Positions 33,366 through 44,931 of a stretch of DNA of 64,000 nt are shown one piece after another. Source of the stretch: Tetradesmus obliquus (Eukaryota > Chlorophyta > Chlorophyceae > Sphaeropleales > Scenedesmaceae); NCBI GenBank assembly GCA_030272155.1, contig CP126202.1, forward strand, positions 620,001-684,000, in the 5' to 3' direction. Within the stretch, counting starts at the first letter, position 1; every line of letters starts with the position of its first letter. The notes under the pieces were generated by a model. That model was not told where the DNA came from. It did no database searches and was given only the letters and a program-made list of their open reading frames with translations. Position numbers and translations under genes: made by a program.

Positions 33366-36300
33366 ATGGCACTGCAGCAGCAGGTAGACACGCTCAAGCA
33401 GCAGCTGGATACTGTTTGGGCTAGGTGAGCCTTTACAGACACCAACAGGACTGTGGATCGCGCAGCACGCACATGCAGCAGGCAGCGCTGCCTTCGTGCA
33501 GGTGTTCTTTGACATGCCTCTCCATCACCTTCAACCATATGCAAGACAATCAATCATGTCAGACTGAAGCTGCAGTTGTACACTGCAGCAGGGATCATCT
33601 GGTTGCGCAGCATTCTACGGTCTGCAAAGTCGCTGGGCAACTGCGTTCAGCGTCAGTCAGCGGCAGTCAGCCAATGCCATTCTCGACAAAACACAGTGTT
33701 TTGTGCATGTGTTCTTCAACGAAGCATGTATCTTCACAGATGATGCATGTGGGCAGGCATGCACTGGTCCAGTTCAACGCCCCAGGCGGTCCTGCCCTGC
33801 AGTGATGCCACAGCTTGTGCTGATACTGCTGATGATGCTGCTGCTACTGCAGCACTGGCATGAACATCCCTTATGCTGATCTCGATGTTCAAGACCAAAT
33901 CGGTGGTGTGTGTCTGTGCTGGACAACCAGAACGCAGCAGCCTGGCGCTGAGTGGCCGCGCTGACTCAGCATCGGATGCTTTGTAGCCACAAGCACTGCT
34001 GCCAGCGTGCTTCCAGCCGCAGTACATGGAGCCGCACAGTGGCTGAAGCAGAGGCAGCAAATGGGTGTCACAGCCGTGTTACTCCACCTGCTATTGCAGC
34101 AGCACCGGAACACACCAGCAGCTGCACCGCACTCAAGTTGTCCTGCCAGCCAGGGCTCCTGCAAGCAGCTGGGGTGTTCCTGCAAGCTGCTGATGTACGC
34201 CTTGTCATATTGCTGCCTTGTATGTGCAGGCGGAGGCTACTCCCTGGTGTGCCGAGGGCTGTGGCATGGCACGCCAGTGGCAGTGAAGCGCTGGTTCAAC
34301 CCGCAGCTGCAGGAGGAGGTGCAGGAGGAGTTCAGGTGCTGTTCCATGGAAAGAGGAAGGGAAGGGGAGGTAGTGGCATCCATGGGGCGAATGTGTAGCA
34401 TTGCATCTGCTTTGGTGGAGCTGTTCTAGCACATGCAGCTGCAGGAGGAGGTGCAGGACTCCTCGGAGGAGTTCAGGTGCAGGTGCAGGGGATGAGGAGG
34501 GGAAGGGGAGGTCGTAGCACCCATGGGGCAAAAGTGCAGCATTGCAGCGGCTTAAGTAGAGCTGTTCTAGCAGCACATGCAGCTGCAGGAGGAGGTGCAG
34601 GAGGAGTTCAGGTGCTGACTCAGCAGCTGTTCATCATGGCATGGCGACCGTGCTGCAGGGATAGGCTCGCCAATCTGCTACAGGCAGCAGCAATTGAACT
34701 GCTGGTCATCTGCCACAGCTTCTTTCTGCAGCAGCTGCGCTTGCAGGAGAACTCGCGACTGCTGCTGTTCAAACAGCCACCAATCATGTTCCGCGTGTGC
34801 TGCTTGCTGCAGGCAGGAGGTGATAGTGCTGCAGCAGCTGCGCCACCCGCATGTGACTCCTGCTGCTGCTGCTGCAGCTGCTGCTGGCTATCGTGTGTGC
34901 TATACGAAACTGCAATCTCACGGTTATCAACATAGGAACCGCATGTGTGCGTGCGCCTGCAGGCAGGAGGTGATGACGCTGCAGCAGCTGCGCCACCCGC
35001 ACGTGGTGCAGTTCCTGGGTGCTTGCATGAAGCCGCCCAACTTGTGCCTGGTCACGGAGTACATGCCGCACAGCCTGCACAGCGTGCTGTACGAGCAGCA
35101 GGGCGTGGCGCTGGACAGGAAGCGGTGAGCGGCAGCGCTGGTTTATGCGGATGTGTGATCATGCATTTAGTATGATGCAGCAAGGTTGGCAGGGATTGTG
35201 CAGCAGCAGGGCGTGGCGCTGAGCAGGAGGCGGTGAGCGACAGAGTACGCGTCCGTCGCGTTGCAAGGTATACATGTGCAACAGTTGCTGGGGTATGTTC
35301 AGCCCAATGCAGCGACAGATTGCTGTACAGGGTGTGGCGCTGGACAGGTAGCTGAGACAACACAACTGCTGGCGCCAAATGCTGCCGCATGCTGTTGCCG
35401 TGCAGGGTGCTGTCGCTGGCAGCGGACGCCGCGCGCGCGCTGCTGTACCTGAACAAGTAGCCCTCACGGCGTGCCGGTAAATCAAGTTGCTGCTGTTGCA
35501 TGCTGCGCAGGGTGCTGTCGCTGGCGGCTGATGCCTCATGGGCGCTGCTGCACCTGCACCATGTTACAGCATGCTGAGACATCTGCTGCTGCTGGCGCCA
35601 ATTGCTACCGCATGCTGTTGCCACGTAGGGTGCTGTTGCTGGCGGTGGATGCCGCGCGCGCTACCCTTCCTGCACGCACCGCACTACAGCCCTCACAGCA
35701 TGCTGACAATCCTGCATGGAACCTCCCACATGGCACTGCTGTGTCTGCTGCAGGGTGCTGTCGTTAGCGGCTGACGCTGCGCGGGCACTGCTGTACTTGC
35801 ACCACGTGGCCAAGCCGGCTGTAGTGCACCGTGATGTCAAGCCCGCCAACTTTTTGCTGGACCGGGCCTGGCGCATGAAGCTGGCAGACTTTGGGCTGGC
35901 AGCCAACAGCAGCAAGCAGGTGCGGACGGTTCAAGGGAGTTGTGGCAAGATGCTTCAACCGCAGTTTAGAAACAGTGTTGAGGGTGTTGCAGCTGTCTTT
36001 TTACTTTGCAGACTGTGGGCTGGCGGCCAACAGCAGCACGAGGGTGCTGCGTTTCTAGAGCCGACCTGCAACCGCTAGGCCGAGAGGTTATGGGCAGCAG
36101 TCCATTTTATTGGCCAGCAGGACAGAGCATGTTTTGCAAAGCAAGATGCACACACCACACAGCCCAGGTGTATGCTGCTCCCCCTGTGCATACAGGCAAC
36201 CGCAGGCACACCTACCTACCTAGCTACATGGCACTCGTGAGCTGCTGCAGCCAAGCGTCCTCACAGCGCCAAGGTGGATGTGTGTGCTTGACATGCTGCT

Positions 36301-37193
36301 GTCCTGCCGGTGTTTTTGCCCCAATGCATACAGGCCAACGCAGGCACACCTAGCTACATGGCCTCACAGCTGCTGCAGCCAGGCAATCCCTATAGCGCCA
36401 AGGGACATTTGTTCTTTGACATGGTGCTGTCCCGCCCTTTTCCCACCCCTTGTGCAGGCCAATGCAGGCACGACTAGCTACATGGCGCCGGAGCTGCAGC
36501 CAGGCGGACCTCACTGAGCCGAGGTGGACGTGCGTGCTCAACATGCTGCCGTCCCGCTTTGCTCCCTTTCCAACATTGTGCAGGCCAACGCAGGCACACC
36601 TAGCTACATGGCGCCCGAGCTGCTGCAGCCAGGCAGGCCCTATAGCGCCAAGGTGGATGTGTACGCATTCGGGGTCATGCTGAACGAGATGCTGGGCCGC
36701 AGCCCGCCCTGGGCTGGCATGGCTGCTGGGGACATACGGCGCCAGGTGAGAGAGCCTGGCTGTGGCTACATGGGTGCGACATGTGGCAGCAACTTTCACA
36801 GTGCCCTGCCGCCCTGGAGAGGTGGCTGTTGGCAGCTTGTGCACCACTGCAACTGGCTTGTGTGGCCCAGGAAGTACACTCTGCTCTCTGGCGTCCTGTG
36901 CGCGGTGCAGCGGCCGCCAGTAGCCCTGCCTGTGCCCAAGCACCTGCAGCTGCTCATCATTTCCTCCTGCTCCCTTTCTGCTGGCTGGTGGCAGTGCTGC
37001 AGCGCCTCTCACCAACTGCTGCACACTGGCTCCCTGTGTGCAGGTGCTGGCAGGGCAGCGGCCACCTGTGGACTTGTCGGTGCCCAAGCAGCTGCAGCAG
37101 GTCATCGGTGCATGCTGGGAGCAGCAGCCGGAGCAGCGGCCGGACTTTGTCAGCATTCTAGAGCAGCTGAACGCAATGATCAAGCAGGTGTAG
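33366..37193 (+). CDS. Minimal TKL (Raf-like) protein kinase
   Basis: Compact kinase made almost only of the catalytic domain. Exons: 33366-33424, 33853-33905, 34230-34335, 34963-35124, 35754-35919, 36584-36745, 37044-37193. They total 858 nt (285 aa), all in phase. The N-terminus [19 protein letters not shown] is a short coiled coil. The domain begins [20 protein letters not shown] (glycine loop about residues 37-44), VAVKRW (Lys 57), [37 protein letters not shown] (Asp 154), DFGLA (Asp 172), [25 protein letters not shown] and [13 protein letters not shown]. These are TKL-class motifs typical of plant and algal Raf-like kinases, and all catalytic residues are present. Stop TAG at 37191. A candidate TGTAA signal lies at 37547. 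Six of the seven exons are involved in junction duplications or border introns that hold them. Confidence 0.9.
34335..34612 (+). repeat. Copies of TKL kinase exon 3 end with donor
   Basis: The exon end coding LQEEVQEEF and donor CAG|GTGC occurs at donor equivalents 34335 (true), about 34480 and about 34612. The middle copy has a small insertion (DSS). Confidence 0.85.
35406..35754 (+). repeat. Four tandem acceptors: copies of TKL kinase exon 5 start
   Basis: The sequence coding [15 protein letters not shown] occurs with exon-start equivalents at 35406, 35511, 35629 and 35754 (105-125 bp apart). Only the last runs on into HRDVKPAN. A short copy of the exon-4 end ([10 protein letters not shown] and donor) lies just before, at about 35190-35234. 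Confidence 0.9.
36196..36584 (+). repeat. Four tandem acceptors: copies of TKL kinase exon 6 start
   Basis: The sequence coding [17 protein letters not shown] occurs with exon-start equivalents at 36196, 36334, 36458 and 36584 (124-138 bp apart). The third copy has an early in-frame stop. A diverged copy of the exon-5 end (LAANSS) lies at about 36010-36040. A copy of the exon-7 start lies at about 36905-36960. Confidence 0.9.
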
Positions 37194-37662
37194 GCTAGCC
37201 AGCACCCTTGGAGTTGCTGTTTTCACTACCAAGGGTGAAAAGCTAACCAGGCCTAGTAGGCCTGGTAGGCGTGCCTGCTTTATGTGCACCAGCGGGCATG
37301 TCTGCTTGCTAGGGTGACATTTTAAGACAGGACACCTGCGGTCCAGGAAGCCGCTGAAAAGTGGCATGCGCTGTGGTAGCGCTGGAACTGGAATGCGGTG
37401 TCGTCACTGCGTCACTGCAAGATTGCTGACGATGTGACTTTGGCTTGTGACAGCTGTCTGGAGTGTATCTTGCTGCTGGTTACCAGCTGCAGCAGAGTGA
37501 TACGTTCGTCGTCGGAAACCGACGAACCTCAAGAACAGGGCGTGACTGTAACACCTTCAGTCGAAGCACCTGCTCAAGCTGGTCTTGAGTCCTGCTGTCC
37601 AGCCTGTTCTGCTGTCGGTGACTGATTTCCCGCAGCTCTCGCGCTCAGGCGCACTCGGAATC
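37194..37662. other. Spacer between TKL kinase and hydroxylase genes
   Basis: This 470-bp spacer between genes on the same strand holds the kinase 3' UTR and hydroxylase promoter. It has a 19-bp palindrome at 37247-37265 (CCAGGCCTAGTAGGCCTGG), a hairpin near 37504-37528 (GTTCGTCG/CGACGAAC) and TGTAA at 37547. Confidence 0.5.
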
Positions 37663-40343
37663 ATGGCTGATGGTGAGGCGCTAGAAGGCAGCCTAGATGC
37701 AGCAGCGCTTGCTGCACCCCAGCCCGTGTCGGCGGGTGCTGCGTGTACACACGTAAACTGGCTGGCCCAAGTCTTTCATGTCACAACAGCGCGATGACAC
37801 AGCATCATTCAGACAGGAGTAAATGATAATGTGTTTTTTTGTTCGTAGCTGCTGAGACAAACAGGACCTGAGAAGGTGCAGTACCACTCACTCCAGCTGT
37901 GCCTGCTGCTGTGCCCTACCCTGCTCTCCATGCACGCAGCAGTGGCAGCTGCGGACGCAGTCGACGTCCAGCCAGCATCAAAGAAGCAGAAAACCGCAGC
38001 AGCAGCCGCGGACAGCGGCGCGGCAGCAGCTGTGATCAGGCAATCGCTGCTGTCAGGAGACTCCCGCAGCCAGCTGCGGCAGCAGCATGACTCCTCTGGC
38101 CCTTACACGCACCTGGTGCTAAAAGAACTAGCGGACGAGCAGCTGCTGCGTGCTGTGCGTGAGGAGGTCATCCACAACATCTCAGCAACATACAAGGAGA
38201 CAGACCTGTTCAAGGTGTTCCAGACAGGTGGGGGCACCAGGGGGCGGCACCGCCTGCAGCAGCGCCGCAGACGTAACAGTACCACAGCAGCAATGGCAAC
38301 AATTTGAAAGTGGCAGCTGACGAGTAACAACATATCAGCAGCTGCCTTCATGCAGCAGCATGCCAGCATGCCTGCCAGCTGCTGGGTGCCGGCCCATCTA
38401 GCGCCAGCAGCTGTTCTGTGGGCAGCGGCTGCTCGCCACAGCTGCATCACAACAGAGCAGCAGCGGCAAGCAGGTGGTAGCAAAGCTGGGGTTGAGGAGC
38501 TAGCATGCATTACTGTGCCTGCAGGCGACCTGGCCAACATGGATGCGCTGGACCCAGAATCGGCAGCCAAGCTGCCAGCACTGATGGCACTGCGAGGGGC
38601 CATCTACTCACCAGAATTCAGGCAGTGAGTCTGCAGTAGTATACGGGTTGCGTTCAGTACGGCAGCTGAAGGTTAGCAGCAGTGGCAGTGCAATGGTGGC
38701 AGTGATGGCAGCAGCCTAGGGGTGGCAGTGCATGCAGCAGGTTGGCAATGTGAAAGCAAGGCATATGTGTGTTGAAGCCGCAGCTGGCAGCTCACTGCAA
38801 GTGCAGCAGTTGGTATTACGGACTCCTGGTGTACAGTGGGCTCAGTGGATTTATGTACAGCAGCAATAGGTGGCAGACAAGCGCAGCTTTGGCTTGCTGA
38901 CCGTTGGGCAGTGTCAGCAAGGCAACTTACATGTGCTGCTGCTGCTGCTGCTGCTGCTACTGCTGCCGCTGCTGCAGGTTTGTGGAGGACATCACGGGCG
39001 TGGGTGACCTGTCAGACAAGACAGACCTGTCCTGCAACGTATACGCACAGGTAGGGTTCGACTTGTTGTTACAAACTGTTGTATCTGTGGCTGCTGCGAC
39101 CAGCTGGGGCAGTCTGCCAAATGCAATGCAGCAATTGCTGCCGGTTTGAAATGCTTGGTATGTGGTCATGCCAGCTGCATCATGGATGTGCTGGCACCTG
39201 CGCACAGCCGCCTGCGGCCTACAGTGGTGAAACACAAGCCTGCTCGTCACATGCATGCTGCTTCTTTTTCCAACTTCTCGTCACTGCAGGGTGGCCGCCT
39301 GCTGAACCACAATGACGTGATCGGCACGCGTGCAGTGTCATTCGTCATCCACTGATTCAAACTTCATCTCACACTCTTTCTAACACCTTCCAAACTGCAG
39401 GGCGGCCACCTGCTGAACCATGATGACGTGATCGGCACGCGTGCCATGTGTTTTACCATCTACCTCACTGACTCAAATGCATCTTGCTGTCGTTTGAACA
39501 CCTTTCAAACTGCAGGGCGGCCACCTGCTAAACCACGATGATGTGATTGGCACGCGTGCTGTGTCATTCATCATCTACCTCACCGACCCAGATGAGCCAT
39601 GGACCGCAGAGGATGGCGGCGCACTGGAGCTGTACCCACTTGTTGAGGGTGAGCACATCTTGTTACAATTGTTATGCTATGATGTCACTTTGTGCGATGG
39701 TGATGTTCGACCCTGATGAGCCGTGGACTGCAGAGGATGGCGGCGCTCTGGAGCTGTACCCACTGGTGGAGGGTGAGCACAATTCGTGTTATTTATCATG
39801 TCATCCTGTTATGATGTCACTTTGGTGCATTGATTGATGACCCTGATGAGCCGTGGACTGCAGCAGATGGCGGCGCACTGGAGCTGTACTCACTGGTGGA
39901 GAGTGAGCACATGTTGTTACATATGGTGTTGCTATGACATTACGCCGTTACCATGGTGTGGTACCGTTAGTCAGCACCCTGCAGCTGGAGGTCGTGATGG
40001 GCGGTTGCAGGGTGCTGGTGCGATGCTTGCAGCTGGCACCCATCTTGTGCGTCGTGGGTACTGCGCTATGACACAAGAGCACAGCTGCTGCTGCTGCTGC
40101 TGCTGCTGCCAGGCAAGCCGCACACCCCGGACGTGATCCCCACCACCAGCCACCTGCCCACCTGGAACAGCATGGCCATGTTTGTGGTGCAGCCAGGCAG
40201 GAGCTTCCATAGCGTGCAGGTGAGACCCAGCAGCAGCAGCAGCAGCAGCGGCAGCAACAGTGGCAGCAGCAGCAGTGGTGGCAGCAGCATGGCCATGTTT
40301 GTGGTGCAGCCGGGACGCAGCTTCACAGCGTGCAAGTGAGGGA

Positions 40344-40380
<37 letters not shown>

Positions 40381-40443
40381 CAGCATGGCCATGTTTGTGG
40401 TGCAGCCAGGCAGGAGCTTCCACAGCGTGCATTTGAGGGAAAG

Positions 40444-40525
<82 letters not shown>

Positions 40526-40709
40526 CAGCATGGCCATATTTGTGGTGCAGCCGGGCAGGAGCTCCACAGCGTGCAGTTGAGGTTCAGCAGCAGCAATTAC
40601 ATTGCCTTTTACCAGTTTTGCTGTAGTGTGCCTATCTTTGCAGGACTGCTGCTTGCGGATCAGCATGTATCTGATTGCAGGCACTAAGGAGCAAGTCATG
40701 CTCATGCGT

Positions 40710-40761
<52 letters not shown>

Positions 40762-41665
40762 GCTTGCAGGAGGTGCTGTCAGCCGACAAGCCGCGCCTAT
40801 CTATCAGCGGCTGGTACCACAAGGCGGCACCGCAGCAGGGCAGCGAGCACGCGTCGCTGCAGCAGCTGCAGATGAAGGCAGGAGAAGATCAGATACAGCA
40901 GCACGCAGAGTTTGGAGGTGAGCAGCAGGCAGTGCATGTGCATGACATGAAAATGAATCAGTCAAGCGCTAGCATACAGCAGCTGCAGATGAAGGCAGGG
41001 TGGGACCAGATACAGCAGTAGGCAGAGTTAAACGGCGAGCAGCACTTGCAGATGCATGTGCACGTGTTATCGTCAGAACCCATGGCAGGTCGTGCAGGAG
41101 GCAACACCTACGACATGAGGCTGGTTTGCAGCTGCTGCGTGCTTTGGTGAACCCCGCCTACCCAAAGCAGGAGGAGTGGTCTACATGCCACTGAGCTGTC
41201 ATGTATGTCACTGTCTCCTGTCATCTTGCAGGCAATGACACATCTGGGCCTCTCACCGACGAGGATCTGCAGCTGCTGCGGTCCTGGGTGAACCCTGCCT
41301 ACCTCAAGCAGGAGTCCTGGGCAAAGATCCAGGGCAAGATGGAGGCAGATGGCAGCGTGCAGCTGCAGAAGTTCCTGCTGCCAGAGGTGAGAAGTTCATA
41401 TGTAGTTGCTGAGGTTTCTGCTGCTAGCAGTAAGTAGTGTAGGTGCAGAAGTTCTTGCTGCCAGAGGTGGAAGTCAGGGCAAGATGGAGGCAGATGGCAG
41501 TGTGCTTCATTGTGCCAGCTAGCACCTGCTATCACAGCTGCTTTGTGTGCACTACCAAATCCATTTCATATGCTGTGGTGCTGCTGCTGTGCTGCTGCTG
41601 CTGCTGCTGCAGGCAGGAAATGCTTTGCTGCCGCAGCCCCTGCTGATAAATCGCTCCGTATGTGC

Positions 41666-41721
<56 letters not shown>

Positions 41722-44700
41722 AGGTTGCTGAGCAGATCCTGCAGGCAGCAGTGGCTCAGGACGCAGCAGAGGGAGTGGGCAGCGGCAAGATACCCAGCTT
41801 CACAACAGGGTACAGTGAAGGTGAGTGGTGAGGAGTAACGCTGCAGATGTGTCACATTGTTGCGGCATCTGATCACAGCTGCAGCTGGGAAATGTGGTTT
41901 GTACCATTGTTTGGCTTTGCTCAACAAAGTGGCTATAGCACTAGGTCAAGTTATGCCGCCTGCTTGCCTTGACTTGGTGTTGGTCTCAAGTGCCTCACAC
42001 TGCCTGCAGCTTGGCACACGTGCTAACTGTTTGCTGCTGTGTCTATTGTGTCTATTGTGCTTCACCCATGCAGACTGGCAGGCAGTGGGCCCTCCACACA
42101 AGCAGCGCTACCTCTCATACAGGGGCCAGCCGCAGCAGCCAGGCACTACTGCTGCTGCTGCTGGGGGCCTGCTGGCAGCAGCGAAGGCGGCGCTGTTTGA
42201 GTCTGGCGCCTTTGCGCGGCTGCTGAAGGCGATGATTGATGTAGAGATACTCAAGCATGCAGGCGAAGTGCGGCGCTTCCGAGCAGGTGGCGAGTTTGTG
42301 AAGCCAGCGTTTGCTGCTGGCCCAGCGCATTACGCCTGACAGCACAGTCGGGTGGTTTGACCCTTGCGTGCAGGAGTCGACTGCGTATCATGTTGCATCA
42401 GCTGACTTATCGCTGTGTATCCCTGTTGCAGGCCTGGACTACACTGTTGCGCACTATGGCATCGTCACCTCATAGCCATGCCTGCACTGCGTGCTTACAT
42501 GTGTCAAACACCACCTGCTGACGTATTGCGGTTTGTACTGACTCATTCCTGCAGGTAACAGTGCAGCGCATTATGGCATCATCACTTCGGAACTGCGCCT
42601 GGACTGCGTGCTCACCTTTGTCCACGCTGTTGGCTGAACCACTGCTGACACTGTATGTTTCATGCTAGCTGCAGGGCTTGTCTACACTTGGGCGCACTAT
42701 GGCATCATCACCTCAGTGCCACGCCTAGACTGTGTGTTACTACGCCGTGTTGTCAAGCTTCCTGACCTGTCGCGGCTTCTCTCCATCCAATTCCGTTGCA
42801 GGCTTGGACCACACTGTGGCACATTATGGCATCATCACCTCTGAGCCACGCCTGGACTGCGTGCTCACTTTTTGAACGACACAACCTGCTGACATCTTGC
42901 GGTTGTGCTCACTCAACCCTGCAGGCCTGGACTACACTGTGGCGAGCCATGCCTGGACTGCGTGCTCACCTTTGTGATTGACACCACCGATTGCTTAGCG
43001 GTTCAAACTGCTGCTCTTGGTTCCTCCTGCAGGACTCGACTACACTGTGGCGCACTATGGCATCATCACCTCCGAGCCACGCCTGGACTGCGTGCTCACC
43101 TTTGTCAATGACACGACACCTGAGGCAGCCGACGGCTGGGCAGTTGGGGAGGTTGGCGGCTTTGAGGCATATCTGCTGGCGGATGAAGAGGAGGAGGCAG
43201 CTGGCGCTGCTGCCGTGTACCGCCAGGTGGGTGTGAATGTACGTTGTTCATGTCTCAAAAGTGACAGGGTTTGCAGCTTTGAGGTGTAACTGCTGGCTGA
43301 TGAAGAAGAAGAGACGGCTGGCGCTGCTGCGGTGTACCGCCAGGTGGGTGATGATTGTACGTTCTTCATGTTTTGACAAGTGACAGAGGTTTGCAGCTTT
43401 GAGGCGTATCTGCTGGCTGATGAAGAAGAGGAGACGGCTGGCGCAGCTGCTGTATACCGCCAGGTGAGCATTGGCTGCATGTTTCCTTGCTGCAATACTT
43501 CTAGTCTGCGAGGTAGGTGGCGTTGAGGCGTACCTGCTGGCGGATGATGCGCAGGAGAGGGCTGTCGCTGCTGCCGTGTACCGGCAGGTGGGTGATTGTG
43601 CTTTTTGTTATACACAGTGACCGAAGCTTGGCTGAAGTGAAGCGCACCTGCTGGCAGATGAAGAGGAGGAGACGGCTGGCGCTGCTGCCGTGTACCGCCA
43701 GGTGGGTGATGACTGCTGCTTGTTCTGTCGAGTGCATTGTGTTACACAAAAGTGACAACTAGGGGTTGGGGAGATGGAGGATTAGGAGCGTATCTGCCGG
43801 AGGATGAGGAGGAGGAGGAGACAGCAGGCGCTGCCGCAGTGTACTGCCAAGTAAGGCGTGGGACGGCACCTTGTGCAGCCAGTGAAAGCCTGGCTGGCCT
43901 GCTGCACTTCATCTGCTGTGTTTGCTCTTGCAGGACGGCAATGACAGCGGCGCCATAAACCAGCAACAATCTCAACCTCCTTCGCTGCTGCTGCTGCTGT
44001 GCTGCTGCTGCTGTGCTGCTGCTGCCGCCGCCGCTGCTGCTGCTGTGTTTGCTCTTGTAGGACGGCAACGACAGCGGCGTCATCAACGTGCCAGCAGCCA
44101 GCAACACGCTCAACCTGCTGATGCGGGATGCCGGCCTGATGCGCTTCGTGAAGTATGTCAGCGCAGCAGCACCAGGCAGCAGGTGAGTTCCGTGTCAGAT
44201 ATTGAACTTCGTATGCATTGTACGCTTGCGCACGGCACTCACAATGTATAACAACAGCAGATGGCGTTGAACCATCAGAGTTTGTCAGCGGGTTTCCTGC
44301 AAAGAGAATGCAAGTATGATTTAAAATGTGGTGCGTGATGGTTGAATGTGTAGGCTCAGCAGGTTTTCTGCAAGCTGTTTGCGCTTGTGTGTTTGTTCGT
44401 TGGGCTTTGTGTTTGATGCGCTTTGTCAAGTACGTCAGCGCAGCAGCACCAGGCAGCAGGCGAGGCTCGTGCTTGTGTTTGTGTTTGTTTTGTTGGTGGT
44501 TGGGAAGGAGCGGTTGCAGCGCGACAGCAGGCAGCACATCTGCACATCAGCTTTCTTGCAGACTGTTCGCGAATACGTCTTTGCTGATTGGCTGTGCGAC
44601 AGGCATTTACAGAGTATCCGCCCACCAAATCCAATGTTAACACTGTTGGTCACAGCTACTATGCTGGTTGGAACTGCCGTTCGGCAGCCTCTCCTGTGTG

Positions 44701-44931
44701 CACCCTGCTGAAGGTGTTGGCCGAGGCTGCTGCAATCACATACCTTGATTCTTTGGCTGCTGCTTGGCCTACCTTCTGCGTAGGTGGGACCTTGCCATGG
44801 AATATGTGCCGGAGGATGATGGCGTGGACCCACCAATGCCTGAGTCACCAGAGCAGCCAGCAGAAGCAGAGGCGGCAGCAGCGAATGGCAACGGCGCTGC
44901 ACCAGCTGGCGAGGCCAACGGCACGGCCTGA
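37663..44931 (+). CDS. TPA1: Tpa1/Ofd1/OGFOD1-type prolyl hydroxylase
   Basis: 2-oxoglutarate/Fe(II) dioxygenase of the family that hydroxylates ribosomal protein uS12 and affects translation termination. Exons: 37663-37672, 37940-38227, 38525-38624, 38978-39050, 39516-39648, 40113-40219, 40770-40917, 41232-41386, 41724-41820, 42074-42286, 43033-43226, 44061-44182, 44784-44931. They total 1788 nt (595 aa), near the size of yeast Tpa1, with every phase consistent. PASKKQK near the N-terminus may be a nuclear signal. The catalytic HxD is in [10 protein letters not shown] (His 164, Asp 166), the distal His is in RSFHSVQEV (about 234), and the 2-OG-binding Arg is in [11 protein letters not shown] (about 246). 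The C-terminal half ([20 protein letters not shown], then [20 protein letters not shown]) is the second, non-catalytic jelly-roll. The first exon (only MAD plus one base) is less certain. Confidence 0.9.
39290..39902 (+). repeat. Acceptor and donor copies around hydroxylase exon 5
   Basis: The exon carrying the catalytic HxD has two extra copies of its start upstream (39290 and 39401, true 39516). It also has two extra copies of its end downstream (donor equivalents 39772 and 39902, true 39648). The exon start codes [18 protein letters not shown] and the end codes [16 protein letters not shown]. Confidence 0.9.
40219..40580 (+). repeat. Donor copies of hydroxylase exon 6 with CAG tracts
   Basis: The exon end [17 protein letters not shown] and donor is followed by three more copies (about 40288-40340, 40382-40436 and 40526-40577). 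They are separated by long CAG runs. The whole intron start is an alternation of exon-end copy and CAG tract. Confidence 0.88.
41120..41470 (+). repeat. Partial copies flanking hydroxylase exon 8
   Basis: A diverged copy of the exon-8 start ([18 protein letters not shown]) lies at about 41120-41180, before the true exon at 41232. A copy of its end (VQKFLLPE) lies at about 41443-41470, after the true donor at 41386. Confidence 0.8.
41661..41723 (+). repeat. (CTG)n tract abutting a 3' splice site
   Basis: About twenty CTG repeats end in CAG exactly at the acceptor of hydroxylase exon 9 (41724). Similar runs precede exons 4 (to 38977), 6 (to 40112), 7 (to 40769) and 12 (to about 44047). Confidence 0.85.
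42432..43033 (+). repeat. Six tandem acceptors: copies of hydroxylase exon 11 start
   Basis: The sequence coding [20 protein letters not shown] occurs with exon-start equivalents at 42432, 42555, 42675, 42802, 42925 and 43033 (108-127 bp apart). Only the last continues into the full exon. The first copy has an in-frame stop after GIVTS. The 42925 copy has an internal deletion. Confidence 0.93.
43226..43850 (+). repeat. Six tandem donors: copies of hydroxylase exon 11 end
   Basis: The sequence coding [20 protein letters not shown] and donor occurs with donor equivalents at 43226 (true), 43343, 43463, 43587, 43701 and 43850. The copies lie 114-149 bp apart and differ by substitutions. Confidence 0.93.

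Noticed and set aside
40082..40626. Poly-Gln/Ser/Ala ORFs as coding exons
   Set aside because: They lie in the Tpa1 intron between exons 6 and 7 and consist of exon-end copies separated by CAG runs.
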